NCBI GenBank assembly: GCA_045591645.1
Contig: JAZNTG010000022.1
Span: 1-16,752 of the forward strand
Length of the DNA: 16,752 bases
Direction of reading: 5' to 3'
From: SFWF01 sp045591645
Lineage (GTDB): Bacteria > Bacillota > Clostridia > Oscillospirales > Acutalibacteraceae
Below are positions 1 through 6,715 of this stretch, piece after piece. How positions within the stretch are numbered: the first letter of the stretch is position 1; the number at the start of each line of letters is the position of its first letter. Below the pieces are notes generated by a model that saw nothing but the letters and a program-made list of their open reading frames with translations, was not told the origin of the DNA and did not search any database. The translations under genes were made by a program, and so were the position numbers.

Positions 1-30
1 CAAATTAAGTTTGATACGGGATTTTTGGGA

Positions 31-58
31 AGTAATAAGTAAGAAGTAAGAGGTAAGA
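31..58. repeat. Heptanucleotide tandem repeat, four units
   Basis: Four consecutive 7-bp units read AGTAATA, AGTAAGA, AGTAAGA and GGTAAGA, followed by a degenerate start of a fifth (AGTT). The array lies just before a small hairpin and the promoter of the YcxB-like gene. No coding potential or regulatory role is visible. It may vary in copy number between strains. Confidence 0.8.
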
Positions 59-66
59 AGTTCGGT

Positions 67-79
67 GTGGCTTCGCCAC
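67..79. repeat. Triloop hairpin (GTGGC-TTC-GCCAC)
   Basis: A perfect 5-bp inverted repeat with a TTC loop. It has the same tiny-loop style as the hairpins at 802-859 on the other side of the YcxB-like gene, which suggests one family of intergenic elements flanking that gene. No T-run follows, so it is not an intrinsic terminator. Confidence 0.6.
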
Positions 80-87
80 GTATTATA

Positions 88-110
88 AAATCAATGCCCC
101 GCATTGATTT
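88..110. repeat. 10-bp inverted repeat with CCC loop
   Basis: AAATCAATGC (88-97) and GCATTGATTT (101-110) are perfectly complementary around CCC. The right arm contains the predicted -35 element (104-109) of the downstream gene, so the palindrome could be an operator or simply an intergenic hairpin. Its function is inferred only from position. Confidence 0.55.
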
Positions 111-132
111 ATTTTTGCATTTATGCTATAAT
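104..132 (+). promoter_or_regulatory. Sigma-A-type promoter of the YcxB-like gene
   Basis: TTGATT (104-109) lies 17 bp before TATAAT (127-132), and the -10 box is extended by TGC at 124-126. Transcription would start near 138-139, leaving a leader of only about 13 nt that begins at the ribosome binding site (GAGGTG, 141-146). The match to consensus is strong, but the start site is not measured. Confidence 0.7.
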
Positions 133-151
133 ACACCCAAGAGGTGATTTT

Positions 152-685
152 ATGGAAATTAGAGCAAAATGCAAATATGATTTTGATTCTGTAAAAGCAT
201 TAATACATTTAACAATGTTTAAAAAGACAAACCCTAAAAAACGATTGATGTTTTGGACTGTTGCCTTTGCTATTCTTTTTGGAATCATAATTTTGGAAAT
301 GGTTGTTTTTGGCGTTGATTCAATTCTGCTCGTTTTGCTGGGCGTGGAAATAATCTGGCTAATTGTGTTGTATTTTTGCTATTTCTTTATACCTAAAATA
401 CAGTATAAATCGTTGTCCATAATGAAAAATATTGAAAACGAGTACATATTTTGTGACGATGAACTTAAAGCTTTTACAACAAGTGAAGAATATAGTGGTG
501 AAGTTGCGATTGTATATTCTTTTTTCGTAAAAGTTTATGAAACTACAAAATATTTGTTTTTATATCAAACAAATAATCAGGTGTTTATTGTTGACAAATC
601 TACTGTTGAAGGCGGAACAATTGAAGAAATTAGAAATAAGCTATGTGATTTCGTAAAAGATAAGTATATTCTTTGTAAATATTAA
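152..685 (+). CDS. YcxB-like small membrane protein
   Basis: This 177-residue protein starts at ATG 152, 5 nt after GAGGTG (141-146). An upstream in-frame TTG at 104 lies inside the -35 box and is rejected as a start. The N-terminal 30 residues are polar. Two hydrophobic helices follow at roughly residues 34-55 and 58-82, then a soluble C-terminal region. That tail runs from a Y-S-F-F-V-K-V-Y-E stretch to a strand ending V-D-K-S-T, which resembles the YcxB-like C-terminal domain of Firmicutes membrane proteins of unknown function. The gene is visibly more AT-rich than the pyrophosphatase gene next to it and is flanked on both sides by hairpin-rich DNA, so it may be an accessory insertion. It has its own promoter and looks monocistronic. 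The family match is by pattern recognition, and no biochemical role is known. Confidence 0.7.
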   Translation: MEIRAKCKYDFDSVKALIHLTMFKKTNPKKRLMFWTVAFAILFGIIILEMVVFGVDSILLVLLGVEIIWLIVLYFCYFFIPKIQYKSLSIMKNIENEYIFCDDELKAFTTSEEYSGEVAIVYSFFVKVYETTKYLFLYQTNNQVFIVDKSTVEGGTIEEIRNKLCDFVKDKYILCKY

Positions 686-890
686 GAAAATCAGGTTTTC
701 GACCAGTTCTTTTTCGGACACAACATCGTTGGCCACTTGCGGTCAACATCTTTTTTCGCGTTGTGAAAACATCATTGTTCGCTTGCGGACACAAAACGAT
801 GTTTTGACTTCGTCAAAAACGGTGTGATGCTTAGCATCAACTATGCTCTCCTTCGGAGAAAATTAGTGCAAAAACTACAAAGAAAAACTA
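686..890. repeat. Gene-free stretch packed with short hairpins
   Basis: No credible gene lies here. At least five inverted repeats are lined up: 728-747 (GTTGGCC/GGTCAAC, one G-U pair), 777-790 inside a longer 766-805 stem (AAAACATC/GATGTTTT), 802-818 (TTTTGAC-TTC-GTCAAAA), 825-839 (TGATGC-TTA-GCATCA) and 847-859 (TCTCC-TTC-GGAGA). Most close on CTTC, CTTG or CTTA loops. The word CGGACACAA occurs twice (715-723 and 786-794), so part of the stretch may be a decayed duplication. None of the hairpins has a terminator-like T-run. Confidence 0.65.
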
Positions 891-919
891 TTGTAAAATT
901 GTGGGCTTTGTGGTACAAT
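891..919 (+). promoter_or_regulatory. Promoter of the pyrophosphatase gene
   Basis: TTGTAA (891-896) and TACAAT (914-919) are separated by 17 bp, and TGG at 911-913 gives an extended -10. The predicted transcript starts near 926 and has a leader of about 73 nt carrying a perfect hairpin (938-957). Confidence 0.65.
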
Positions 920-931
920 ATTTTGATACAT

Positions 932-980
932 AGAGGACTTTCCAATTGCTTGGAAAGCTATGAATTTACTGTCCTTTTTT
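932..980 (+). promoter_or_regulatory. Leader hairpin with T-run, possible attenuator
   Basis: CTTTCCAA (938-945) pairs perfectly with TTGGAAAG (950-957) around TTGC. An outer pairing AGGAC (934-938) with GTCCT (971-975) is directly followed by six T residues (975-980), just before the ribosome binding site (GGAGG, 984-988). This resembles an intrinsic-terminator layout in the leader and could attenuate transcription. The outer stem is short and shares a base with the inner one, so the idea is tentative. Confidence 0.35.
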
Positions 981-998
981 GACGGAGGTTGTTACAAA

Positions 999-3083
999 AT
1001 GGATAAGCTACTTGTTATCTTAACGTCTGCGGCTTCGGTGCTTGCACTCCTTTTTGCCTTTTTCACAGCCAGAAAGGTAATAGGCTACAGTGAGGGCAAC
1101 GATCTTATGAAGAAAATATCTTCAGCGATCCGTATGGGTGCCAACGCATATCTGAAACGTCAGTACCGAATAGTTCTGATATTCTTTGCAGCTATGTTTG
1201 CAGTGCTTGGCGTAATGTCAATACTCGGACTGCTTACGCCCTATGTTCCTTTTGCCTTTGTAACAGGCGGATTCTTTTCTGCTCTTTCAGGCTTCGTGGG
1301 AATGAAGATTGCTACACTTGCAAACGCAAGAACTGCAAATGCCTGTCAGGAAGGTCTTAACCGCGGACTCAGAGTAGCTTTCTCAGCAGGAAGCGTAATG
1401 GGCTTTACCGTAGTAGGACTTGGATTGCTTGATATATCTGTTTGGCTCTTTTTGCTCAAATTCGTTTTCGGTCTTGATAACGAAGCAATAACGGGTGCGA
1501 TGCTTACCTTTGGAATGGGTGCTTCGTCTATGGCTCTTTTTGCAAGAGTCGGTGGCGGTGTATTTACAAAGGCTGCCGACGTTGGTGCGGATCTTGTAGG
1601 AAAGGTTGAAGCAGGCATTCCTGAGGACGATCCGCGTAACCCTGCCGTTATTGCAGATAATGTGGGCGATAATGTAGGCGACGTTGCGGGAATGGGTGCA
1701 GATCTTTATGAATCGTATGTAGGCTCTATAATTTCAGCCTGCGCGCTCGGTGTTGCCGCATTCCACACGATTGAAGCGATGGCTCTGCCGATGCTGCTTG
1801 CCGCAGTAGGAGTCGTATGCTCAATACTAGGTACCTTCTTTGTCAGGACAAAAGAGGGGGCGACTCAAAAGCAGCTTTTAGGCGCGCTGTCGAGAGGCAC
1901 TAACTTCTCGGCGATAGTTATCGCTATTGCTTCCTTACCGATAGTTTATTTTGTTTTAGGTAAAGAAAATTGGACAGTGTATTTTGCAATAGTTGCTGGA
2001 CTTATCGCAGGTGTTCTTATCGGTCAGGCTACGGAATACTATACTTCTGACAGCTACAGACCCACAAAAAAGCTAGCCGCAGCTTCTGAAACAGGTACAG
2101 CTACCATCATCATCAGCGGACTTTCTGTCGGTATGCTGTCCACTCTTTTTCCAATAATTATCGTAGCAGTATGCGTGCTTGTTGCATACTTCGTTTCGGG
2201 CGGTGCAAGTGACGCGTCTATGGGTCTCTACGGTATAGCACTGGCTGCTGTCGGTATGCTTTCTACACTGGGCATTACGCTTGCAACAGATGCTTACGGT
2301 CCCGTTGCAGATAATGCGGGCGGTATTGCGCAGATGGCAGGGCTTGACGAAAATGTGCGCGAGAGAACAGACGCACTCGACTCGCTCGGCAATACCACAG
2401 CCGCTACAGGTAAGGGCTTTGCTATTGGATCTGCTGCTCTTACCGCACTCGCTCTTATGGCATCATATATTGATAAGGTAAATACGATAGAAGGCGGCGC
2501 AGAAAAGATCGCTAATTTGAATATTACAAACCCAACCGTCTTAGTCGGCCTGTTCGTCGGTGCTTGCTTGCCGTTTGTATTTGCCGCACTGACTATGAAT
2601 TCGGTCGGACGTGCCGCACAGAGCGTTGTTATGGAGGTTCGCCGTCAGTTTAAAGAGATCAAGGGTTTGATGGACGGTAAAGCGGAAGCTGACTACGCAA
2701 GCTGTGTTGATCTTTGTACAAAAGCAAGCCTTCGCGAAATGGTTCTGCCTACTGTTGTAGCCATCGTGGTTCCTGTCATTGTAGGCATCGTACTCGGCTG
2801 TACTGGCGTTGTGGGAATGCTTGCAGGTGCGACTGCGTCAGGCTTTCTGATCGCGGTATTTATGTCCAATTCAGGCGGTGCGTGGGATAATGCTAAAAAG
2901 TATATAGAAAGCGGTGTGCATGGCGGAAAAGGCTCCGAAAACCATAAAGCGGCGGTTGTAGGAGATACTATCGGAGATCCCTTCAAGGATACAGCCGGCC
3001 CTGCTATAAATATTCTTATCAAGCTTCTTTCGATGGTATCAATAGTGTTTGCAGCACTTGTAGTAAGCTTTTCTTTACTTTGA
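999..3083 (+). CDS. hppA: K+-dependent ion-translocating membrane pyrophosphatase
   Basis: The enzyme hydrolyses cytoplasmic pyrophosphate and uses the energy to pump Na+ and/or H+ across the membrane. The product has 694 residues with about 16 membrane helices, a normal length for bacterial members. Visible signatures are D194-x7-K202-x-E204 (pyrophosphate/Mg binding), the DNVGDNVGD run just after it, E238 in ADLYESY (the helix-6 gating Glu of Na+-type and K+-dependent enzymes), and the C-terminal SNSGGAWDNAKK and GDTIGDPFKDT motifs. At the potassium switch it reads GNTTAATGKG, with A468 and G471 rather than Lys and Thr, the K+-dependent type. Start is ATG 999, 10 nt after GGAGG (984-988). 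The upstream in-frame ATG at 960 has no good ribosome binding site. The gene has its own promoter and terminator. Family assignment is certain; the pumped ion cannot be settled from sequence. Confidence 0.97.
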   Translation: MDKLLVILTSAASVLALLFAFFTARKVIGYSEGNDLMKKISSAIRMGANAYLKRQYRIVLIFFAAMFAVLGVMSILGLLTPYVPFAFVTGGFFSALSGFVGMKIATLANARTANACQEGLNRGLRVAFSAGSVMGFTVVGLGLLDISVWLFLLKFVFGLDNEAITGAMLTFGMGASSMALFARVGGGVFTKAADVGADLVGKVEAGIPEDDPRNPAVIADNVGDNVGDVAGMGADLYESYVGSIISACALGVAAFHTIEAMALPMLLAAVGVVCSILGTFFVRTKEGATQKQLLGALSRGTNFSAIVIAIASLPIVYFVLGKENWTVYFAIVAGLIAGVLIGQATEYYTSDSYRPTKKLAAASETGTATIIISGLSVGMLSTLFPIIIVAVCVLVAYFVSGGASDASMGLYGIALAAVGMLSTLGITLATDAYGPVADNAGGIAQMAGLDENVRERTDALDSLGNTTAATGKGFAIGSAALTALALMASYIDKVNTIEGGAEKIANLNITNPTVLVGLFVGACLPFVFAALTMNSVGRAAQSVVMEVRRQFKEIKGLMDGKAEADYASCVDLCTKASLREMVLPTVVAIVVPVIVGIVLGCTGVVGMLAGATASGFLIAVFMSNSGGAWDNAKKYIESGVHGGKGSENHKAAVVGDTIGDPFKDTAGPAINILIKLLSMVSIVFAALVVSFSLL

Positions 3084-3101
3084 TATAATACTTCAAAACA
3101 C

Positions 3102-3133
3102 AAGAGCACGAATTATTTTCGTGCTCTTTTTTT
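3102..3133 (+). terminator. Intrinsic terminator after the pyrophosphatase gene
   Basis: An 11-bp perfect stem, AAGAGCACGAA (3102-3112) with TTCGTGCTCTT (3118-3128), a 5-nt loop and a seven-T run (3127-3133) lie 18 nt after the stop codon. This is a textbook rho-independent terminator. Confidence 0.93.
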
Positions 3134-3155
3134 GTAAATATTATACAATTTATCC

Positions 3156-3184
3156 TTGACTCTTCAATAACTATTTAATATAAT
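3156..3184 (+). promoter_or_regulatory. Promoter of the symporter gene
   Basis: TTGACT (3156-3161) and a perfect TATAAT (3179-3184) are separated by 17 bp, right after the preceding terminator. Transcription would begin near 3191 and give a leader of about 45 nt. Confidence 0.8.
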
Positions 3185-3236
3185 TATAAGGCTTGTTTAT
3201 ATTATAAAGCAATAATTTGTCGAGAGGTTTTACATT

Positions 3237-4604
3237 ATGAGAGAAAAGCTTGCATCGCGGTTAGGCTTCATACTTATATCTGCGGGATGCGCGATAGGTG
3301 TCGGAAATGTGTGGAGATTTCCCTATATGGTCGGAGCAAACGGCGGAGGAGCCTTTGTTCTGGTATATCTTGTTTTTCTGATCATTTTTGGCCTTCCTAT
3401 AATGACAATGGAATTTGCAGTAGGCAGGGGAAGTCAGAAGAGTCCTGTACTGGCTTTTCAGCAGCTTGAAAAAACCGGTCAGAAATGGCACTGGCACGGA
3501 GCCGCAGCTCTCGTTGCAAACTATCTGCTTATGATGTTTTACACTACAGTCTCAGGCTGGATGCTTCATTATTTCGTCCTTACAGCAGTCGGAAGGTTCG
3601 AAGGACTTGATGAAAAGGGAGTATCGGGTGTTTTTGATGAGCTTATGGGACAGCCGATCACGATGACGGTCTGGATGATAATCGTTGTTATTTTTGGCTT
3701 TTTAGTCTGTTCTCTCGGTCTTAAAAACGGACTGGAGCGAGTCACAAAGGTAATGATGATAGCTCTGCTTGTAATTATGGTTGTGCTCGCGGTCAATTCC
3801 TGCTTTACTGCAGGCGCTGCTGAGGGACTTAGGTTCTATCTTGTCCCGAGTCTTAGTAATATGAAAGAGAGGGGAGTGTTCAACGTTGTTGTTGATGCTA
3901 TGAACCAATCCTTTTTCACTCTTTCGTTAGGCATCGGTTCTATGGCTATATTCGGAAGCTATATCGGCAAGGAGCGCACTCTGCTTGGAGAGTCGTTAAA
4001 TATCGCTGTTCTTGATACCTTTGTAGCAGTTACTTCGGGCTTGATAATTTTCCCCGCCTGCTTCACATTTGGGGTCAGCCCCGATTCAGGTCCGAGTCTT
4101 ATTTTTGAGACTTTGCCAAATATCTTTAATAATCTTCCGTTAGGCAAGCTTTGGGGAAGCCTGTTCTTTGTTTTCCTGTCCTTTGCCGCACTTTCAACAG
4201 TTCTCGCACTTTTCGAGAATATCATTTCCTGCTTTATGGATCTTACCGGTTGGTCAAGAAAAAAGATAGCGTATTTGAATATCCCGCTTATGATACTGCT
4301 TTCCTTGCCTTGTGTGCTTGGATTTAATTTGCTGTCGGATATTGCTCCCTTTGGTGCGGGCTCTACTATTATGGATCTTGAGGACTTTATTGTTTCCAAC
4401 GTGATGCTGCCTATCGGTTCGCTTGTATATGTGCTTTTCTGTACAAGACGATATGGTTGGGGCTGGAATAATTTCACGGCAGAAGCCAATGAGGGTAAGG
4501 GTCTGAAGGTAAAGAGCTGGATGAGGTTATGGGTGTCATACGGTATTCCTGTTATTGTACTCGCTATTTTTATTTGGGGAATAGCTGATAAATTCTTTAT
4601 TTAA
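3237..4604 (+). CDS. Sodium-dependent amino-acid symporter (NSS/SNF family)
   Basis: This is a bacterial neurotransmitter:sodium-symporter family protein of the LeuT/MhsT type, which imports an amino acid or related amine with Na+. It has 455 residues and 11 to 12 membrane helices. The unwound first helix is visible at residues 9-36 with the GCAIGVGNVWRFPY pattern that lines the substrate and sodium sites, followed by GANGGGAF. A helix-6-like stretch reads FFTLSLGIGSMAIFGSYI, near residues 225-242, as in LeuT. The start ATG follows GAGAGG (3222-3227) by 9 nt. The gene has its own promoter. No convincing terminator was found after the stop, so some read-through into 4605-4824 is possible. Its neighbour is an ion-pumping pyrophosphatase, which if Na+-type would supply the driving gradient. 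Family is near certain; the substrate is unknown. Confidence 0.95.
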   Translation: MREKLASRLGFILISAGCAIGVGNVWRFPYMVGANGGGAFVLVYLVFLIIFGLPIMTMEFAVGRGSQKSPVLAFQQLEKTGQKWHWHGAAALVANYLLMMFYTTVSGWMLHYFVLTAVGRFEGLDEKGVSGVFDELMGQPITMTVWMIIVVIFGFLVCSLGLKNGLERVTKVMMIALLVIMVVLAVNSCFTAGAAEGLRFYLVPSLSNMKERGVFNVVVDAMNQSFFTLSLGIGSMAIFGSYIGKERTLLGESLNIAVLDTFVAVTSGLIIFPACFTFGVSPDSGPSLIFETLPNIFNNLPLGKLWGSLFFVFLSFAALSTVLALFENIISCFMDLTGWSRKKIAYLNIPLMILLSLPCVLGFNLLSDIAPFGAGSTIMDLEDFIVSNVMLPIGSLVYVLFCTRRYGWGWNNFTAEANEGKGLKVKSWMRLWVSYGIPVIVLAIFIWGIADKFFI

Positions 4605-4723
4605 AGGTGTGCATCTATAAAATCGGGTGTGTTAGTGTTATTTTTGCACATTGAAGTAAAAAAACTGTAGATTGATGTTTATTTTGAACAAATTGTATAG
4701 GGTTTTTACGCAATAATTAATGG

Positions 4724-4757
4724 ACAATATTGTTAATTAGTTATAAAATATTATTGT
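4724..4757 (+). promoter_or_regulatory. Probable promoter and palindrome before the import operon
   Basis: TTGTTA (4730-4735) lies 16 bp before TATTGT (4752-4757), an acceptable but weak pair. A perfect 10-bp palindrome ACAATATTGT (4724-4733) overlaps the -35 box and could be an operator. An alternative pair, TTTACG (4705-4710) with TATTGT (4728-4733), has 17-bp spacing. The 220 bp between 4605 and 4824 hold no gene, so a promoter should lie here, but which pair is used is uncertain. Confidence 0.4.
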
Positions 4758-4763
4758 ATTAGG

Positions 4764-4783
4764 GAAAATCGGTTTCGATTTTC
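4764..4783 (+). other. Hairpin in the leader of the import operon
   Basis: GAAAATCG (4764-4771) and CGATTTTC (4776-4783) form a perfect 8-bp stem around GTTT, extendable by one G-U pair. There is no T-run (TAAAATAATG follows), so it is not a normal terminator. It lies about 30 nt before the ribosome binding site (GGAGG, 4812-4816) and could protect the mRNA end or bind a regulator. Confidence 0.5.
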
Positions 4784-4824
4784 TAAAATAATGGCTTAAC
4801 CGCAATTAAACGGAGGTTGAATCA

Positions 4825-5715
4825 ATGAAAAAATTAGGTATGAAAGGCAAACATGTGCTTGCTGGATGGATGTTTGTTATGCCGTGGCTTATAGGATTGG
4901 TGTTTTTCTTTATACAGCCGGCTGTAAACTTTTTGATCTATTCATTCCACGATTTCACGATGGGAGAGGGTGGTTACACACTCGAACCGATCGATAATAT
5001 GTTCCAGCACTACATAGACGCGTGGGTAAACAATCAAAACTATCCCATTCTTTTTACGAATGCGTTCCAGTATTTTCTTTACTCAGTACCGATTATCGTT
5101 GTTTTCAGCCTTTTCTGTGCAATTCTTCTGAATCAGAACTTTAAGGGTAGAAGCGTTATGAGAGCTGTATTCTTCCTACCCGTTATTATAACGTCAGGTG
5201 TATTCGGAGTTATAACTACCAGAGGTATGTCTTTAGCTGAAGTAGGAACCACTGCAAGCGATTCTACGATGTTCGATGTGTCATTGCTGACTGCGTTTCT
5301 TATCGAATCAGGAATTCCTGCTAGCATAGTTGAATCACTTTCGGGTATGGTTTCTAATGTAACTTCTTTGATTTGGAACAGCGGCGTTCAGATACTTATC
5401 TTCCTTATAGGACTTTTGGCTATTCCGGAATCCTATTATGAGGCTGCAAAGGTTGAAGGAGCTACAAGCTGGGAGACATTTTGGAAAATAACCTTCCCCG
5501 TAGTTTCACCTTTCATACTGGCAAATGTTGTATATACTTTTATTACCGAATGTATGGCAACCTCGAACGGCGTCATTCTCTATGTTAACGAATTGTCCGG
5601 TGCCTTCCACTATTCACAGGCCTCTGCGATGATGTGGATGTATTTCTTGGCTATATTGTTAATTGTCGTAGTGATTTATGCAATCGGCAGTAAGCTGATG
5701 GTAAGCTCTAGATAA
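4825..5715 (+). CDS. ABC sugar importer permease, MalF type (pair 1)
   Basis: First gene of the import operon. The 296-residue product is an inner-membrane permease of the binding-protein-dependent carbohydrate importer family (MalF/LacF/MsmF type) with about six membrane helices. The EAA loop that contacts the ATPase starts at E206 (EAAKVEG, then an ITFP turn), matching the EAA-x3-G-x9-I-x-LP pattern of the family. It pairs with the MalG-type permease starting 16 nt downstream to form the channel. No ATPase gene lies in the window; related Firmicutes importers borrow a shared MsmX-like ATPase, and that is the inference here. The start ATG follows CGGAGG with 8-nt spacing. The sequence differs clearly from the second MalF-type gene at 9453, so the two are not recent duplicates. 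Substrate is unknown. Confidence 0.92.
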   Translation: MKKLGMKGKHVLAGWMFVMPWLIGLVFFFIQPAVNFLIYSFHDFTMGEGGYTLEPIDNMFQHYIDAWVNNQNYPILFTNAFQYFLYSVPIIVVFSLFCAILLNQNFKGRSVMRAVFFLPVIITSGVFGVITTRGMSLAEVGTTASDSTMFDVSLLTAFLIESGIPASIVESLSGMVSNVTSLIWNSGVQILIFLIGLLAIPESYYEAAKVEGATSWETFWKITFPVVSPFILANVVYTFITECMATSNGVILYVNELSGAFHYSQASAMMWMYFLAILLIVVVIYAIGSKLMVSSR

Positions 5716-5731
5716 GGAGGAAACTTGAATA

Positions 5732-6703
5732 ATGGAACAACCCAACAATATTCAGGCAAGGAGTAGTATAAGTGTAGCCTATTATGCAGGCCGTATGCTA
5801 TTCAATGTTTTCAGATGGTTCTTTTTAATCAGCGTAGGATATCTTATTATTTATCCTCTTATCTATATGGTAAGTATGTCAATAAGAACTCCTGCCGATT
5901 ATTTTGATGTTACTGTTGTATGGATCCCCAAGCATTTTACATTTCAGCACTACGAATTGGTAGTAGGGACTGTTGGCTTATGGAAACCGATGATAAACAG
6001 TATGATAGTTTCTTTCGGTTCGACCGTAGGTCAGTTGTTCATTGGAGCTATGGCAGGCTACGGCTTTGCCCGCTTTAAATTTAAGGGCAATTCATTATTG
6101 TTCGTAATGGTTATAATTACTATTATGATGCCTACTCAGATGATTCAGATTCCAAGTTATTTGACTATGATGGATCTTGATTTATTCGGACTTTTTAAGG
6201 CAATTACAGGCCATGGAACAGGCATTCGACTTGTAGATAGCTTTGCAGCATTTCTAGTTCCGGCTTTTCTCGGTCAGGGTATGAGAGCAGGTTTGTTTAT
6301 TCTTATATTCAGAATGTTCTTTTTGACTATGCCGGTTGAATTAGAAGAAGCAGCAAGAATTGACGGATGCGGACATTTTAAAACCTATATCCGAGTTATG
6401 TTACCAAATGCTAAGACTCCGCTGTTTATCTGCGGAATGTTCTCTATAGTTTGGTATTGGGCTGATTATTTTGGACCTTACTCATTAATTTATACTGAAA
6501 GCAAGAAGACTCTTGCGGTTCATCTTATGGACATAAATGATACACTGAATAAATATTTGTTGAATTCGCAGCAGGATAACAGTTATAAGATGCCTGCTTG
6601 GAATGCGGCATTGTTGTTTGGACTTTTACCGCTCTTAATTATTTTCATTCTTGCTCAGAAATCCTTTAAACAAGGCTTGGAGCGCAGCGGTATCGTTGGT
6701 TAA
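5732..6703 (+). CDS. ABC sugar importer permease, MalG type (pair 1)
   Basis: The 323-residue partner of the permease encoded just upstream is of the MalG/LacG carbohydrate-importer type. An N-terminal polar tail of about 30 residues precedes the first helix, near residue 34. An SFGSTVGQLFIGAMAGYGFARFKF-like segment typical of the family follows, then the EAA loop starting at E206 (EAARIDGCG). It is about 40 residues longer than the second MalG-type protein at 10372. Part of the excess is extra sequence (FKAITGHGTGIRLVDSF) in the region before the EAA loop, which may reflect a different substrate path. The ribosome binding site is AAGGAGG, 11 nt before the ATG. Its stop codon overlaps the ribosome binding site region of the next gene, suggesting translational coupling. 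Confidence 0.92.
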   Translation: MEQPNNIQARSSISVAYYAGRMLFNVFRWFFLISVGYLIIYPLIYMVSMSIRTPADYFDVTVVWIPKHFTFQHYELVVGTVGLWKPMINSMIVSFGSTVGQLFIGAMAGYGFARFKFKGNSLLFVMVIITIMMPTQMIQIPSYLTMMDLDLFGLFKAITGHGTGIRLVDSFAAFLVPAFLGQGMRAGLFILIFRMFFLTMPVELEEAARIDGCGHFKTYIRVMLPNAKTPLFICGMFSIVWYWADYFGPYSLIYTESKKTLAVHLMDINDTLNKYLLNSQQDNSYKMPAWNAALLFGLLPLLIIFILAQKSFKQGLERSGIVG

Positions 6704-6715
6704 GAGGTGATAAGA

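Noticed and set aside
104..151. In-frame TTG start adding 16 residues to the YcxB-like protein
   Set aside because: It lies inside the -35 box of the predicted promoter and has no ribosome binding site; ATG 152 has GAGGTG at the right distance.
686..890. CRISPR-like array
   Set aside because: The hairpins differ in stem sequence and spacing and there are no identical repeats with unique spacers.
960..998. Upstream ATG adding 13 residues to the pyrophosphatase
   Set aside because: No ribosome binding site precedes it, and GGAGG lies correctly before ATG 999; the extra residues do not resemble the family N terminus.
2693..3109. Antisense open frames in the pyrophosphatase, symporter and permease genes
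   Set aside because: They lie opposite strongly conserved genes, lack ribosome binding sites and give low-complexity proteins without family features; they are shadows of the real frames.
4608..4650. Inverted repeat TGTGCA/TGCACA after the symporter gene as a terminator
   Set aside because: Only 6 bp with a 31-nt loop and no T-run after the right arm.
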